A DNA stretch of 64,000 bases from DASXUG01 sp964620425 (GCA_964620425.1 CAZUGV010000003.1:1-64000), one strand, 5' to 3'; positions 9,549 to 18,969 are shown, numbered from the stretch's first letter. The notes: generated by a model not told the origin, from the letters alone. Numbers and translations: made by a program.

Positions 9549-10757
9549 TTGGAAAATAAAATCAGCTTCAAAGATACACTCGACCAAAAAATATTCAACG
9601 CAATTTATTCTCGCTCTCTCGTATATAACACCTGTTGGGAAGATCCTGCAGTTGATCGTCAAGCGTTAAAATTAGGTGCAGATGATGTGATGGTGGTAAT
9701 TACCAGCGCTGGCTGCAACGTGCTAGATTACGCATTAGAGGGGCCAAAGCGTATACATGCGGTAGATGCTAATCCACGTCAAACTGCCTTATTGGAGCTA
9801 AAGTTGGCTGGAATTAAACAGCTTGATTTCGGTGACTTTTTCAAAGTGTTTGGTGAGGGCTATCATCCTCACTTCCGTGAGGTTTATCATGATACTGTGC
9901 GTAAAGAGTTGACTGATTTTAGTCGCGAATACTGGGATAAAAATTTAAACTGGTTTGCGAGTCGTCGGGGTAGTTTTTATTTCCATGGGCTTTCAGGCTT
10001 CGTGGCAAAAATATTTAGTACATATTTGGCATTGCGTCCAAGCCTGTCTGAGCCAATCAATGCTTTATTTCATACCACTAGCTTAGAAGAGCAGCGCCAG
10101 ATATACGACGAAAAAATACACCCGCAAATGTGGGGTAAGGCGATGAACTGGGCAATTTCGCGTCAGCTAACAATGAGTTTGCTAGGTGTTCCTGGTCCGC
10201 AACGTAAAGAGGTTATCGCCCAGCATAAAGACGGAGTGGCTGGTTTTATTCGCTCATGTATAGAATACGTTTTCCGTCAATTACCAATGTGGGATAACTA
10301 TTTCTGGAGTGTGTATATTCGTGGCAAATACGGTGAGCATTGCTGCCCAGAGTACTTAAAGCGTGATAATTTCTTAGCGCTTAAAAATGGTTTGGCAGAT
10401 CGTATCAGCTTACATACGACTACCGTTACAGAGTTTCTGGATCACACGGATGACCGTATTTCCCGCTATGTATTGTTAGATCATATGGATTGGATGGCGG
10501 GTTACTACCCAGATGCGTTGCGCGATGAGTGGCGTGCAATTTTTGCTACAGCTACGCCAGAAGCACGTATTTTGTTCCGTAGTGCGCATGCAAAACCCGC
10601 TTATTTAGAAAAGCTACAAGTGGAATCCAAGCAAGGTGGCGGGCGAGTAAGCTTGCGTGACCGTTTACATTTTCAAGATGAAATGGCTGCTAGATTACAA
10701 TTACAAGATCGAGTGCATACATACGCTGGCTTTCATATTGCGGATATTGCTGCATGA
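9549..10757 (+). CDS. btaA: BtaA: S-adenosylmethionine:diacylglycerol 3-amino-3-carboxypropyl transferase
   Basis: A 402-residue protein of the DUF3419/BtaA family. BtaA moves the aminocarboxypropyl group of SAM onto diacylglycerol, the first step to the phosphorus-free betaine lipid DGTS. Visible family traits are the N-terminal LVYNTCWEDPAVD segment, the SAM-fold ITSAGCNVLDYAL followed by HAVDANPRQTALLELK, and a late LLDHMDWMAG. TTG at 9549 is the likely start: AGGAAG lies 8 bases upstream, while the nearby ATG at 9542 reaches a stop after five codons. It overlaps btaB by ATGA. Confidence 0.9.
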   Translation: MENKISFKDTLDQKIFNAIYSRSLVYNTCWEDPAVDRQALKLGADDVMVVITSAGCNVLDYALEGPKRIHAVDANPRQTALLELKLAGIKQLDFGDFFKVFGEGYHPHFREVYHDTVRKELTDFSREYWDKNLNWFASRRGSFYFHGLSGFVAKIFSTYLALRPSLSEPINALFHTTSLEEQRQIYDEKIHPQMWGKAMNWAISRQLTMSLLGVPGPQRKEVIAQHKDGVAGFIRSCIEYVFRQLPMWDNYFWSVYIRGKYGEHCCPEYLKRDNFLALKNGLADRISLHTTTVTEFLDHTDDRISRYVLLDHMDWMAGYYPDALRDEWRAIFATATPEARILFRSAHAKPAYLEKLQVESKQGGGRVSLRDRLHFQDEMAARLQLQDRVHTYAGFHIADIAA

Positions 10758-11449
10758 GCTTAGTCGCAGACGCTCGCATCCTCTTTAAGTTGTTACGTGG
10801 AATGCCCTCTCGCGGCGAAGCGGCAACTCGTTTAGAAGGTTTTTATGCTGGTCAGGCGGAAGCTTATGATGCATTTCGTGAGCGCTTGTTACATGGACGC
10901 CGCGAGTTAATGCAGCAGCTCAATTTGCCCAAAAATGCGCGTATTGTTGAGTTAGGTGGCGGTACGGGTCGGAATATTGATTTTCTTGGCCCGTTGTTAA
11001 ACAAAATTGAACAATATGAAGTGGTTGATTTATGCCCTTCATTGCTAGAAGTCGCACGCAAACGCTCTCAATATAGAGGTTGTGTGAAAGTGACCGAAGC
11101 GGATGCTTGTACATATCAACCCGAAACTAAAGTTGATTGTGTGATTTTTTCGTACAGCTTGACCATGATTCCAGATTGGCAAGGTGCGCTTAATAATGCC
11201 ATGACCATGCTTAAGTCCGGGGGCAAAATTGCGGTGGTAGATTTTACATTGTCTGAGCGCCAAAGCAGCTTAATTAGTGCATTTTGGCGTAAATGGTTCA
11301 GCCATGATGGGGTGCATCTAAACCCAGCACAACGTCATAGCTTGCAACGTATGTTCCCAAATGCAGAGTTTTCAGAGCACTTTGCAAAAGTACCTTATTT
11401 ACCTGTCGTGCGTGTGCCGTATTATCGGTTTGTTGGTATCAAAGCCTAA
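10754..11449 (+). CDS. btaB: BtaB: diacylglyceryl-homoserine N-methyltransferase
   Basis: A 231-residue class I methyltransferase. The SAM-binding loop is VELGGGTGRN, followed by an acidic residue at the end of the second strand in YEVVDLCPSLLE. In the BtaA/BtaB pathway this enzyme trimethylates diacylglyceryl homoserine to DGTS. The identity rests mostly on the four-base overlap with btaA, because the fold alone would fit many methyltransferases. It ends one base before the convergent rpiA stop. Confidence 0.87.
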   Translation: MSLVADARILFKLLRGMPSRGEAATRLEGFYAGQAEAYDAFRERLLHGRRELMQQLNLPKNARIVELGGGTGRNIDFLGPLLNKIEQYEVVDLCPSLLEVARKRSQYRGCVKVTEADACTYQPETKVDCVIFSYSLTMIPDWQGALNNAMTMLKSGGKIAVVDFTLSERQSSLISAFWRKWFSHDGVHLNPAQRHSLQRMFPNAEFSEHFAKVPYLPVVRVPYYRFVGIKA

Positions 11450-11450
11450 C

Positions 11451-12125
11451 TTATTTTAGTATTTCAATTTTGCCATCGTCAGCAATCAGTACCATGCTCG
11501 TTAATCCGTAAAATACGCCGTGCTCAATCACTCCTGGGGTGTTGTTGAGTAAGGTGTTCAGTGCTTGGTCATCTAAATCCTTCGGGAACTCCATATCCAG
11601 TAGATAGCTACCATGTGCTGAAATGGCAATATTGTCTTTTGCGGCATTCAAACGTATGTCGCCACGCGCACCCGATTTTTCTAGCGAATGTTTTACTAAC
11701 TGCCAAGCGGTAGGGATTACTTCGATTGGAATTACAAATTTTTCACCGATGTGTCCGACTAATTTGCTTTTGTCCGCAACTACGATAAATTGGTCAGCGG
11801 CTTTCGCCAGCAATTTTTCCATGACTAAATCTTGCCCGCGTCCTTTAAGCAGGGTTAACTTGGGGTTTATTTCGTCTGCTCCGTCTACATATAAATCAAG
11901 CCTGCTTAAATGGGCAATGGATTGCATTTTGAGGCCAGCCGCTTGAGCTCTAATTGCGCTAGTGGTCGAGCTTGCAACAGCAGTGATTTGTAAGCCATCA
12001 GCCATTTGACGATTCGCCAGTGAATCAATGAAATAATTGGCGGTAGAGCCTGTGCCTAACCCAACCACCATGCCATTTTTTACCAATTTTGCTGCTTCAA
12101 GCGCAACAAGTTCTTTGTCATTCAT
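11451..12125 (-). CDS. rpiA: Ribose-5-phosphate isomerase A
   Basis: A 224-residue cytosolic enzyme that interconverts ribose 5-phosphate and ribulose 5-phosphate in the pentose-phosphate pathway, and in the ribulose monophosphate cycle if this is a methylotroph. Signature segments are VGLGTGSTANYF (phosphate loop), DGADEINP (catalytic acid region) and LLKGRGQDLVMEKLL. Length is normal. It runs towards btaB with a single base between the two stop codons. Confidence 0.97.
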   Translation of the reverse strand: MNDKELVALEAAKLVKNGMVVGLGTGSTANYFIDSLANRQMADGLQITAVASSTTSAIRAQAAGLKMQSIAHLSRLDLYVDGADEINPKLTLLKGRGQDLVMEKLLAKAADQFIVVADKSKLVGHIGEKFVIPIEVIPTAWQLVKHSLEKSGARGDIRLNAAKDNIAISAHGSYLLDMEFPKDLDDQALNTLLNNTPGVIEHGVFYGLTSMVLIADDGKIEILK

Positions 12126-12429
12126 GGGTTATCCTTAAGCATTACATTCTTTATTGTCTATGGCTTTTAATATATGTTGTTAACATCAAGCGGACTCAAC
12201 TAGAATCTCTAGTGTATATTTTAAACACTTTGGTGATATAAACGCTAACTTGAAAGAGATATTATTTATAAGATAACGTCCTTTGTATTGATGTTGATTC
12301 AAGCTTTCCTTTTATTATATTTAGGCTAAGATAGCACTAAAGTATGCGGGTTCTTGTTTTATTAAGTCTGTGTATGCGACATCAATCTGAAACCTATATC
12401 TGAATTTTGTATTTTTATGAGAGTCAATA
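12126..12429. other. Intergenic region between rpiA and a glycosyltransferase gene
   Basis: A 304-base AT-rich divergent region that must hold the rpiA promoter (minus strand) and the glycosyltransferase promoter (plus strand). A possible sigma-70 site for the latter is TTGATT at 12294-12299, then 16 bases, then TATATT at 12316-12321. No terminator, repeat or ORF of note was seen. Confidence 0.4.
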
Positions 12430-13674
12430 ATGGATCGAACTACTATTAAAAGTCATACTTTTGAATACCCTTATCTTTTGGTGTTATTTTCGTTATCCAT
12501 TATGCGCAATGAGGCAGGGTTGCGTTGTGTAGATGCATTATGGGCTAAGGATCTCTTGGAACATGTGCGTTATCTTGAAGACTTGACGATTATTGCTAGA
12601 CGCTCAACTGCGAAACCTTCTGTAGATGCTGTTGTGATTGATGGTAATGCGCTGTTTGATCAAGTGAAGTTTGTTGAGGTGCCAGAACCAACTAGCACAT
12701 TACACATGTTAAGGTTACTGCCTAGCACAGCATCGGTGATATGGCGTGAGATGAGTCGAGCTAAAATTGTGCATAGCAGTGTTGGCAGTTGGCCGATTCC
12801 TGAAGCGTGGATTATTACCCCTCTTAGTGTTTTTCGAAAGCGGCTACACTTGATTATTGTCGAGTCTGCTTTTTGGCGGGCATCTCCCAATGATAAAAGT
12901 TTGGTGCGTAAGATTCGCGCAAATATTTACGAGTATCTAAATAAAAAATGTCTTGAACTTGCAGATTTAAGTATTTTTACGCATCAAGGTTATATGCAAT
13001 CTTTGTTGCCCAAAAACCAAGAGCGTGGTCACGTAATTTCAGCCTCTTGGATCGATGCAGAAAACATCATCAGCCCTGATAAGTTAACTTCCAAGCTTGA
13101 GGAAGCTAAAACAAGTTCCAATCAGCCGTTGAAGTTGGTTTTTGCTGGAAGACTGACACCCGATAAAGGTATCGATTTGCTAGTGAGTGCTGTTGCAGAT
13201 TTAGTTCTGTCTGGGCACAAGCTTGTGTTAAGTATTTATGGAGATGGTGAACTCAAGCCGGCTATAGAAAACGTCATTCAAACTAGGCAAGTTGGCGACG
13301 CAATTCGCCTGTGCGGTGTGTTGTCTTATGGGGAACCTTTTTTTCAGGCTATTAGTGAAGGGGATATAGTGGTTGTTCCCAGTATTACAGATGAACAGCC
13401 ACGTATTGTATATGACGCTTATTCGCAAGGCATCCCTGTACTCGCAAGCAAAACCAAGGGGTTGATTGAATGTGTCGAGGATGGGAAAACAGGGTGGCTT
13501 GTTGAACCAAAAAATCCAGAGGCGCTACGAGATATGCTGTTAAAAATTATTGAGAATCGAGATGCATCTTCGCAGATGGGGTTTGCTTGCTTAAGTACTG
13601 CACAATCATTAACTCACAGAGAAATGCATGCTAAGCGACTAGTGTTGCTTAAGGCGCTAGTATCTAACAAGTGA
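12430..13674 (+). CDS. Glycosyltransferase family 4 (group 1) protein
   Basis: A 414-residue protein with the two-domain GT-B layout. The C-terminal nucleotide-sugar half shows KLVFAGRLTPDKGIDLL near residue 237, then VVPSITDEQPRIVYDAYSQG and ECVEDGKTGWLVEP. In the usual ExxxxxxxE motif the second acid is aspartate here (EQPRIVYD). The N-terminal acceptor half is divergent, so the sugar and acceptor cannot be named. No other polysaccharide gene lies beside it, so it is an orphan gene. Assignment to the family is firm; function is open. Confidence 0.85.
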   Translation: MDRTTIKSHTFEYPYLLVLFSLSIMRNEAGLRCVDALWAKDLLEHVRYLEDLTIIARRSTAKPSVDAVVIDGNALFDQVKFVEVPEPTSTLHMLRLLPSTASVIWREMSRAKIVHSSVGSWPIPEAWIITPLSVFRKRLHLIIVESAFWRASPNDKSLVRKIRANIYEYLNKKCLELADLSIFTHQGYMQSLLPKNQERGHVISASWIDAENIISPDKLTSKLEEAKTSSNQPLKLVFAGRLTPDKGIDLLVSAVADLVLSGHKLVLSIYGDGELKPAIENVIQTRQVGDAIRLCGVLSYGEPFFQAISEGDIVVVPSITDEQPRIVYDAYSQGIPVLASKTKGLIECVEDGKTGWLVEPKNPEALRDMLLKIIENRDASSQMGFACLSTAQSLTHREMHAKRLVLLKALVSNK

Positions 13675-13714
13675 ATTGGTTTTTTATTTATTTTAGATGT
13701 AATAGAAGATAGGC

Positions 13715-14503
13715 ATGACGTTCAAGCACATCACCTCGCGTGAAAATCCCATCTTTAAACAACTCAAACGATTAGCTGATTCTTCACGCGAGCGCAGAAA
13801 ACAGGGTAAAACTCTGCTAGATGGTGCGCATCTAGTCAGTGATTATATGCAAGTATTTGGGGAGCCATTGCAGCTTATTATTGCAGAAGGGCAATCCAGT
13901 CACGAAGTCACAGGTATGATACAAGCGCTATCTGATGTGCCAACCGTCATGGTGACCACATTAATGTTTGCGGAGTTGAGTCCCGTTATCTCGCCTACAG
14001 GTTTGTTGGCGTTGGTAAATACACCGAATATCCTTCCGCCAGAGAAAATAGATTTCGCGCTGATGTTGGAAGATATTCAAGACCCCGGCAATGTAGGTAG
14101 CCTGATTCGCTCAGCTGCTGCGGCTGGAGTCGATGCGGTATATCTGTCTCAAGGTTGCGCTGAAGTCTGGTCACCCAAGGCATTGAGAGGAGGGCAGGGC
14201 GCGCAGTTTAGATTGCCAGTTGTTGAGGGTGTAGATTTAATCAATGAAATCGAAATTTTCAAACAAAAATTCAAGGCGCAAGTTTTGGCCGCTACCATGA
14301 ATGGCGCATCTTTATACCAACAGAATCTCCTGATTCCCACAGTATTTGTAATGGGAAATGAAGGTGGCGGTTTAAGTGCTGAAGTCATCAATCAATCAAG
14401 TCGAAGCATAACGGTCCCAATCAAAGACTCGGTGGAGTCATTAAATGTTTCATCTGCCGCGAGTGTTTGTTTGTTTGAAACGCTGAGGCAGCGGATTTTG
14501 TAG
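13715..14503 (+). CDS. TrmH/SpoU-family RNA 2'-O-ribose methyltransferase
   Basis: A 262-residue protein with an N-terminal RNA-binding substrate domain (ITSRENPIFKQLKRL) and a C-terminal SPOUT knot. The three family motifs are in order: LEDIQDPGNVGSLIRSA, FVMGNEGGGLS and VPIKDSVESLNVSSAASVC. It should methylate a ribose in rRNA or tRNA. RlmB-like 23S rRNA enzymes are the closest general match, but the target base cannot be read from sequence. Confidence 0.92.
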   Translation: MTFKHITSRENPIFKQLKRLADSSRERRKQGKTLLDGAHLVSDYMQVFGEPLQLIIAEGQSSHEVTGMIQALSDVPTVMVTTLMFAELSPVISPTGLLALVNTPNILPPEKIDFALMLEDIQDPGNVGSLIRSAAAAGVDAVYLSQGCAEVWSPKALRGGQGAQFRLPVVEGVDLINEIEIFKQKFKAQVLAATMNGASLYQQNLLIPTVFVMGNEGGGLSAEVINQSSRSITVPIKDSVESLNVSSAASVCLFETLRQRIL

Positions 14504-15154
14504 TAGAAGAAACTGTTGTTTTGAATAACCACTTAATATTGACTGCCCTGACGTTGTTTACCAAATTGTAGTTTTTCCATATGTTGGTTTTTATCTTGGT
14601 AGCGATAACGCAATGTTGTGTGAGCCGCTATCGATTCAAGCGATGCTTTCTGGATTAACATTAACATGGCGACGTTGTCATAAAAATTGCATATTCTTTT
14701 GTTAAATTGAGTTTTAATCAAGCGCTAAAATAACATGCTTGAAGCGTCTCAATTTGGCGACATTTCCTTTATTTTTTTGTGTTAATTTTATATTTTATCA
14801 AGACATAAAAATGTAGGCATGAACTGAAATTTCATAACATATTGATTTTTATATAAATATTTTTATTTTTTGTCTATGGAAAAATGAAAAGTTTAAATGC
14901 AATATCAGGTGGCATGTGATATGCTTACATCCAAATGAATGGATATGTTGTGCTTAAATTCATGGTTGAATTTTTGTATTCATATAATTCCATTAAAAAC
15001 ATAGCAAACAACAGTGCGTCAGAGAAATCGTACATCAAATTAAAATAAGCTATTTTATAAATTTATTGGGTGACACCCTAAAGTTCTATAAAAAGCTACC
15101 GTTAAACTCAATAGATTCGGGGTATTAACTTTTTATTTTTTTAAGGAGGCTGCT
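14504..15154. other. AT-rich intergenic region upstream of the DUF1996 gene
   Basis: A 651-base, strongly AT-rich stretch. On the minus strand a 62-codon ORF (14533-14721) exists; its product is Gln/Tyr-rich and matches no family I know, so it is not called as a gene. A sigma-54-like element lies at 14910-14924. A small GGGTGACACCC hairpin lies near 15069. The strong AAGGAGG ribosome-binding site of the next gene sits at its right end. Confidence 0.5.
14910..14924 (+). promoter_or_regulatory. Possible sigma-54 promoter (weak)
   Basis: TGGCATGTGATATGC has the GG-N10-GC spacing of a -24/-12 promoter, but the -12 element is ATGC rather than TTGC, and it lies 230 bases before the DUF1996 gene. 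It is worth noting because a better sigma-54 site precedes the PEP-CTERM gene at 55692. Confidence 0.3.
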
Positions 15155-17332
15155 ATGCAACCTATCAAGAGTTTTATTGGAGTTGGTTTACTCCTAGTTG
15201 CTACGTCCAGCGCTTATGCTGCTACGGATTCATCTGGAGTATGGACTACCTGTGCTAGTGAAAGAGGTACTTGTACAATTTCAGGAACACAAGCCGTCAG
15301 ATATGGTGCATCTGGTAAGTACGCTACTGGCACATTTAAAGATAACGTGAGTTGTTCTAATGCGGTTTTTGGTGATCCAGTTGTGGGCGTTACTAAGCAA
15401 TGTGAAGTGTTAACGCCAACCCAAGCACCATCAGGATATGAATGGAAAAACTGCGGTAAAGAATGGGGAGCATCTTGCACGCCTTCTGGCATTCAAGCAG
15501 TGCGATACGGTGCAAATGGTAAATATTTCAGTGGCACCTTTAAAGCTACGACGGTCTGTGCTAACTCTGTTTTTGGTGACCCTATTCCTGGTATAGGTAA
15601 GACCTGTGACTTATTGTCACCTGTCACGCCACCTGTAGTCACATGGACAAAGTGTGCCTCAGAATATGAGACTTGTAAGTTTGACGGTACAAAAACTGTG
15701 AAATATGGTGCAAATGATAAATTTGTAACTGGTACTTATACAGGTTCAGTGAGCTGTGGCAACGCTGTTTTTGGTGACCCTGTTGCTGGCGTTAACAAAG
15801 CATGTTTCGTGTCATCTGCTGTAACTACAAACGTTCCACCTCCAGTTACATGGACAAAGTGCGCTTCAGAGTTTGAGACTTGTAAGTTTGACGGTACAAA
15901 AACGGTTAGATATGGTGCAAATGATAAATTTGTAACTGGTACTTATACAGGTTCAGTGAGCTGTGGCAACGCTGTTTTTGGTGACCCTATTGCTGGCGTT
16001 AACAAAGCATGTTTCGTGTCATCTGCTGCAACACCACCAGTAACACCACCAGCAACACCACCAGTAACACCACCAGTAACACCACCTCCACCAGTGGTAA
16101 ATATTCCACCTGCTAGCCCTTCAGTGAGTGAGGTTTGCGAAAGGGGGACTGTATGTAAATCTAACACCGTAACTACTGATGCTTCTTGGACTAAATGTGC
16201 AAAAAGCACTGCATGTAAATTTACTGGGGTAAGAGACCTCGTATATGTAAGTAATGGTGTTCAGTATCCAACTGGAAGATGGAATAAGCAGGCTGAATGT
16301 AGCACGATGTGGATGAATATTTGGGCTACGGTAAAAGAGGCTGCGGGCGACTATTGCTTAGTTAGTCCTGAAATTGCTCCGCTAGCTGTAGCAGCAAAAC
16401 CAACCGTCGCTTCTGTTCCACCAGTTAACCCTGGTACAAGCCGTGTTCTAACAAGAATGACTAATGTGATTCCTTCGGTCAATCAAGGTTCAACAGCAGG
16501 TGAGTTCCGTGTGAGTTGTGATTACTCTCACTTTAACTACGATGATCCAATTCGCTTTCCTAATGTTAAAGGTGCTGCGGGTGGTTTGATGTCATACTTT
16601 GGTAATGTTGGTATTGACTTCTCAACTACAAACGCATCAACAATGACTTCAGGTAATTCGACTTGTCAAGGTGGTATATTAAATCGGACTGCCTACTTTA
16701 TGCCTGCAATGGTTGATACTAGATCTAATAAAGCGTTGGCACCAACTGGCGTTATGGTCTACTATAAAACTGGCTACATCGTGAAAAGCGTGGATGTAAC
16801 TCCTATCCCAGAAGGTTTAAGAATGTTTGCTGGTATGGAGCCTGTCGTTCCAGGCATTAATAATACCCACATCAAGTATAGTTGTCGCTTAATCAATGGT
16901 GATGGAAATGATAAATCCTTTACAACCATTCCTCCTGATTGTCAGAAAGGGGATATGTATGTTAGCGTGGCTTTCCCTCAATGTTGGGATGGTGTGAATT
17001 TAGACTCACCTGACCATAAATCGCATATGGCATACACAACAAACAGTGGTTGTCCAGCGACTCATCCTATCGTATTCCCACGAATTGATGAGAATATTCA
17101 CTACAATTTAGCAAATGATGGTGATAGTAAATACTTGAGATTATCAACAGATGCATATTCTACTTCTGTAGCTGGTGGTCTTTCTGGGTATGCTGGTTGG
17201 GTCAATGGTTGGGATAAAGATACCATGAATCTAATTGTTAAAGGTTGCCTAAATAAAGGGTTTGATTGTCAGTCAAATAGACTTCCTGACGGCAGAGAGT
17301 TGATGCATATTAGTAGTATGCCTGGTAATTAA
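15155..17332 (+). CDS. Secreted protein with tandem Cys-containing modules and a DUF1996 domain
   Basis: A 725-residue exported protein with a signal peptide of about 22 residues ending SSAYAA. Four modules of about 60 residues follow, each with WxxCxxxxxxC, a YGAxxKYxxGT core and a VFGDPxxGxxKxC end; modules 3 and 4 are nearly identical. A Pro/Thr linker comes near residues 290-318, then a fifth, divergent Cys module. The C-terminal half (from about residue 440) matches DUF1996, with FRVSCDYSHFNYDDPI, YFMPAMVD and HMAYTTNSGCP. DUF1996 proteins are extracellular and of unknown function. Modules like these occur in secreted carbohydrate-active proteins, so a surface or glycan-binding role is inferred. 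The start follows AAGGAGG. Confidence 0.85.
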   Translation: MQPIKSFIGVGLLLVATSSAYAATDSSGVWTTCASERGTCTISGTQAVRYGASGKYATGTFKDNVSCSNAVFGDPVVGVTKQCEVLTPTQAPSGYEWKNCGKEWGASCTPSGIQAVRYGANGKYFSGTFKATTVCANSVFGDPIPGIGKTCDLLSPVTPPVVTWTKCASEYETCKFDGTKTVKYGANDKFVTGTYTGSVSCGNAVFGDPVAGVNKACFVSSAVTTNVPPPVTWTKCASEFETCKFDGTKTVRYGANDKFVTGTYTGSVSCGNAVFGDPIAGVNKACFVSSAATPPVTPPATPPVTPPVTPPPPVVNIPPASPSVSEVCERGTVCKSNTVTTDASWTKCAKSTACKFTGVRDLVYVSNGVQYPTGRWNKQAECSTMWMNIWATVKEAAGDYCLVSPEIAPLAVAAKPTVASVPPVNPGTSRVLTRMTNVIPSVNQGSTAGEFRVSCDYSHFNYDDPIRFPNVKGAAGGLMSYFGNVGIDFSTTNASTMTSGNSTCQGGILNRTAYFMPAMVDTRSNKALAPTGVMVYYKTGYIVKSVDVTPIPEGLRMFAGMEPVVPGINNTHIKYSCRLINGDGNDKSFTTIPPDCQKGDMYVSVAFPQCWDGVNLDSPDHKSHMAYTTNSGCPATHPIVFPRIDENIHYNLANDGDSKYLRLSTDAYSTSVAGGLSGYAGWVNGWDKDTMNLIVKGCLNKGFDCQSNRLPDGRELMHISSMPGN
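15641..15820 (+). repeat. Near-identical 180-bp module repeat, copy A
   Basis: This stretch and 15848-16027 are the same apart from a few substitutions and are offset by 207 bases. They encode modules 3 and 4 of the DUF1996 protein, which suggests recent duplication inside the gene. Confidence 0.9.
15848..16027 (+). repeat. Near-identical 180-bp module repeat, copy B
   Basis: Second copy of the module encoded at 15641-15820; the differences are single bases. Confidence 0.9.
16031..16090 (+). repeat. 12-bp tandem repeat encoding a Pro/Thr linker
   Basis: About five units of ACACCACCAGTA or close variants encode a TPPV/TPPA linker between the repeated modules and the rest of the protein. The copy number could vary by slippage in 12-base steps without shifting the frame. 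Confidence 0.85.
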
Positions 17333-17372
17333 TCAGTCGAATCAAAGCTTGACTGAGTAATTTAGATCAATT

Positions 17373-17409
17373 GGTGCTATCTGTGTTAAACAGATAGCAC
17401 CATTTTTTT
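17373..17409. terminator. Rho-independent terminator after the DUF1996 gene
   Basis: A perfect 11-base stem (17373-17383 with 17391-17401), a 7-base loop and a following run of seven T. It lies between convergent genes and is best oriented for the plus strand. Confidence 0.88.
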
Positions 17410-17533
17410 GTCTATTGGTTTCGAGTTAGGTCAGTCAATTCAATGGCAATCCAAAGTTGGCATGAGTCCTAAAATACAATGAATATAAAGTGAAGTGGAT
17501 TTTGAAATAAGTGGTTTCAGTCCTAAGAACAGA

Positions 17534-18244
17534 CTAAAGAGTATATAGCTTTGCGGCCCAGCGCTTTAAATCTCTCTCCGCTTGCTCATATTCAGGGTAA
17601 ATTTTTTCGACAATTGCCCAAAACTTGGCTGAGTGGTTCATTTCTTTTAAATGCGCGAGTTCGTGGCAAATCACATAATTAATAATGTGCGGCGGTGCTT
17701 GTATCAAACGCCAGTTCAGGCGAATTTCCTGATTGCTGTTGCAACTTCCCCAGCGTGATTTTGCATTGGATAAATAGAGGGCTGGTGTATTAACACCGAG
17801 TTTTGCGGCAAATAGTGCGAGCCTACGCGCAAAGTCACTTAAGGCTTGTTTGTGATACCACTGTATGGTTTTTCGGGCGATCATGGTTTGATCCAACGGA
17901 TTGTTGAGCGAAATCAGTAAAACACCTAGTTGATAATCGGGTGCTTTGTTTGTTTTGTGCTCAACGACTTGCAGTGCAATGTCGTTGCCTAGCAGTAGTA
18001 GTTTTGCGCCGTTTTGCCAGACGATGGGTGGAATCGCATTTTCTCGTTGTGCACGGAGTTTTTTGCAAATCCAATCGGCTTTTTGTTTCAGTATGTCTTC
18101 AAGCTGTATCAGGGAGACGCGTTTAGGCGCATGTACAACCAAGCCTTGGGCGCTAATTTTTAAGCCGATAGTACGGCGTTGAGTGCGTTCTAGATGGTAG
18201 TCAATAAATTCGCCGTTGGGTAGTGCTATCCTTTGTTGGCTCAT
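17534..18244 (-). CDS. YgjP-like M48-type metallopeptidase (DUF45)
   Basis: A 236-residue cytosolic protein with the zinc-protease motif in VICHELAHLKEMNHSAKFW: HExxH plus a downstream His. The preceding SRWGSCNSNQEIRLNWRL stretch is characteristic of the YgjP/SprT-like group. Members are often linked to DNA repair or restriction, but this one is the last gene of the glyQ-glyS-gmhB-plsC operon and overlaps plsC by four bases. The substrate is unknown. Confidence 0.9.
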   Translation of the reverse strand: MSQQRIALPNGEFIDYHLERTQRRTIGLKISAQGLVVHAPKRVSLIQLEDILKQKADWICKKLRAQRENAIPPIVWQNGAKLLLLGNDIALQVVEHKTNKAPDYQLGVLLISLNNPLDQTMIARKTIQWYHKQALSDFARRLALFAAKLGVNTPALYLSNAKSRWGSCNSNQEIRLNWRLIQAPPHIINYVICHELAHLKEMNHSAKFWAIVEKIYPEYEQAERDLKRWAAKLYTL

Positions 18245-18954
18245 GTTGGCGGCAAATTTTTCATTTCAGACTCAATCCAAGTTTCGACTTGGATGTTGAG
18301 TGCGTCTGCCTTCAGCCCTTCACTGGGGATTAGCTTTCCTATGCTCATGGTAATCGTGCCAGGGCGTTTCAAGAAACTCCCTCTTCCCCATAAAGCTCCA
18401 GCATTGTGGGCAACGGGTAGGATGGGACGTTTTGCATAAGTAGCAAGCCATGCGCCACCAATATGGTACTTGCCACTTTCGCCAAATTTAGTGCGCGTAC
18501 CTTCGGGGAAAATAATAATAAAAAAGCCTTTTTTAAGGCGATCCAACCCTTGGTCTAACATTTGTTTAAGCGCATCACGCCCACCTGCGCGGTTGATGGC
18601 AATAGGCGAAGTCATGGCTAAGCCCCAGCCAAAAAATGGAATCTTCAACAACTCACGTTTAAGCACCCAAACTTGCGGAGGCAACACTTGTTGAAACGCC
18701 AGCGTTTCCCATGTCGATTGGTGCTTAGCAAGCACAATCACGGGTTCTTTCGGGATATTTTCGCGACCAATCACTTGGTAACGCACGTTGCAAGTGAGCC
18801 GTAGCCACCACAACATGCTTAAAGCCCACTGTGAGATGACGATGTAGCGTCCGCGAGGGGATAGTGGAATGCAGATAATTAACGCGATAATGACAAACAA
18901 GGGTGTGTACAACCACATGCCAAGCGCGAAAATAAGGGAACGTAGATAGACCAT
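18241..18954 (-). CDS. plsC: 1-acyl-sn-glycerol-3-phosphate acyltransferase
   Basis: A 237-residue inner-membrane enzyme that acylates lysophosphatidic acid to phosphatidic acid in phospholipid synthesis. An N-terminal membrane segment is followed by the acyltransferase motif LAKHQSTWETLAF, an HX4E variant of the usual HX4D. The substrate-binding motif FPEGTRTKFGE and a later RPILPVAHNAG follow. The HX4E form occurs in a known subset of bacterial PlsC proteins, so it need not be inactive. Confidence 0.93.
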   Translation of the reverse strand: MVYLRSLIFALGMWLYTPLFVIIALIICIPLSPRGRYIVISQWALSMLWWLRLTCNVRYQVIGRENIPKEPVIVLAKHQSTWETLAFQQVLPPQVWVLKRELLKIPFFGWGLAMTSPIAINRAGGRDALKQMLDQGLDRLKKGFFIIIFPEGTRTKFGESGKYHIGGAWLATYAKRPILPVAHNAGALWGRGSFLKRPGTITMSIGKLIPSEGLKADALNIQVETWIESEMKNLPPT

Positions 18955-18969
18955 GCTAAAAAATGTTGG

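Noticed and set aside
14533..14721. 62-codon minus-strand ORF after the SpoU methyltransferase gene
   Set aside because: Not overlapped by a gene, so possible, but there is no clear ribosome-binding site and no family resemblance; left uncalled.
16031..16090. Short tandem repeat considered as a CRISPR array
   Set aside because: Units are 12 bases with no unique spacers and encode a Pro/Thr linker in frame.
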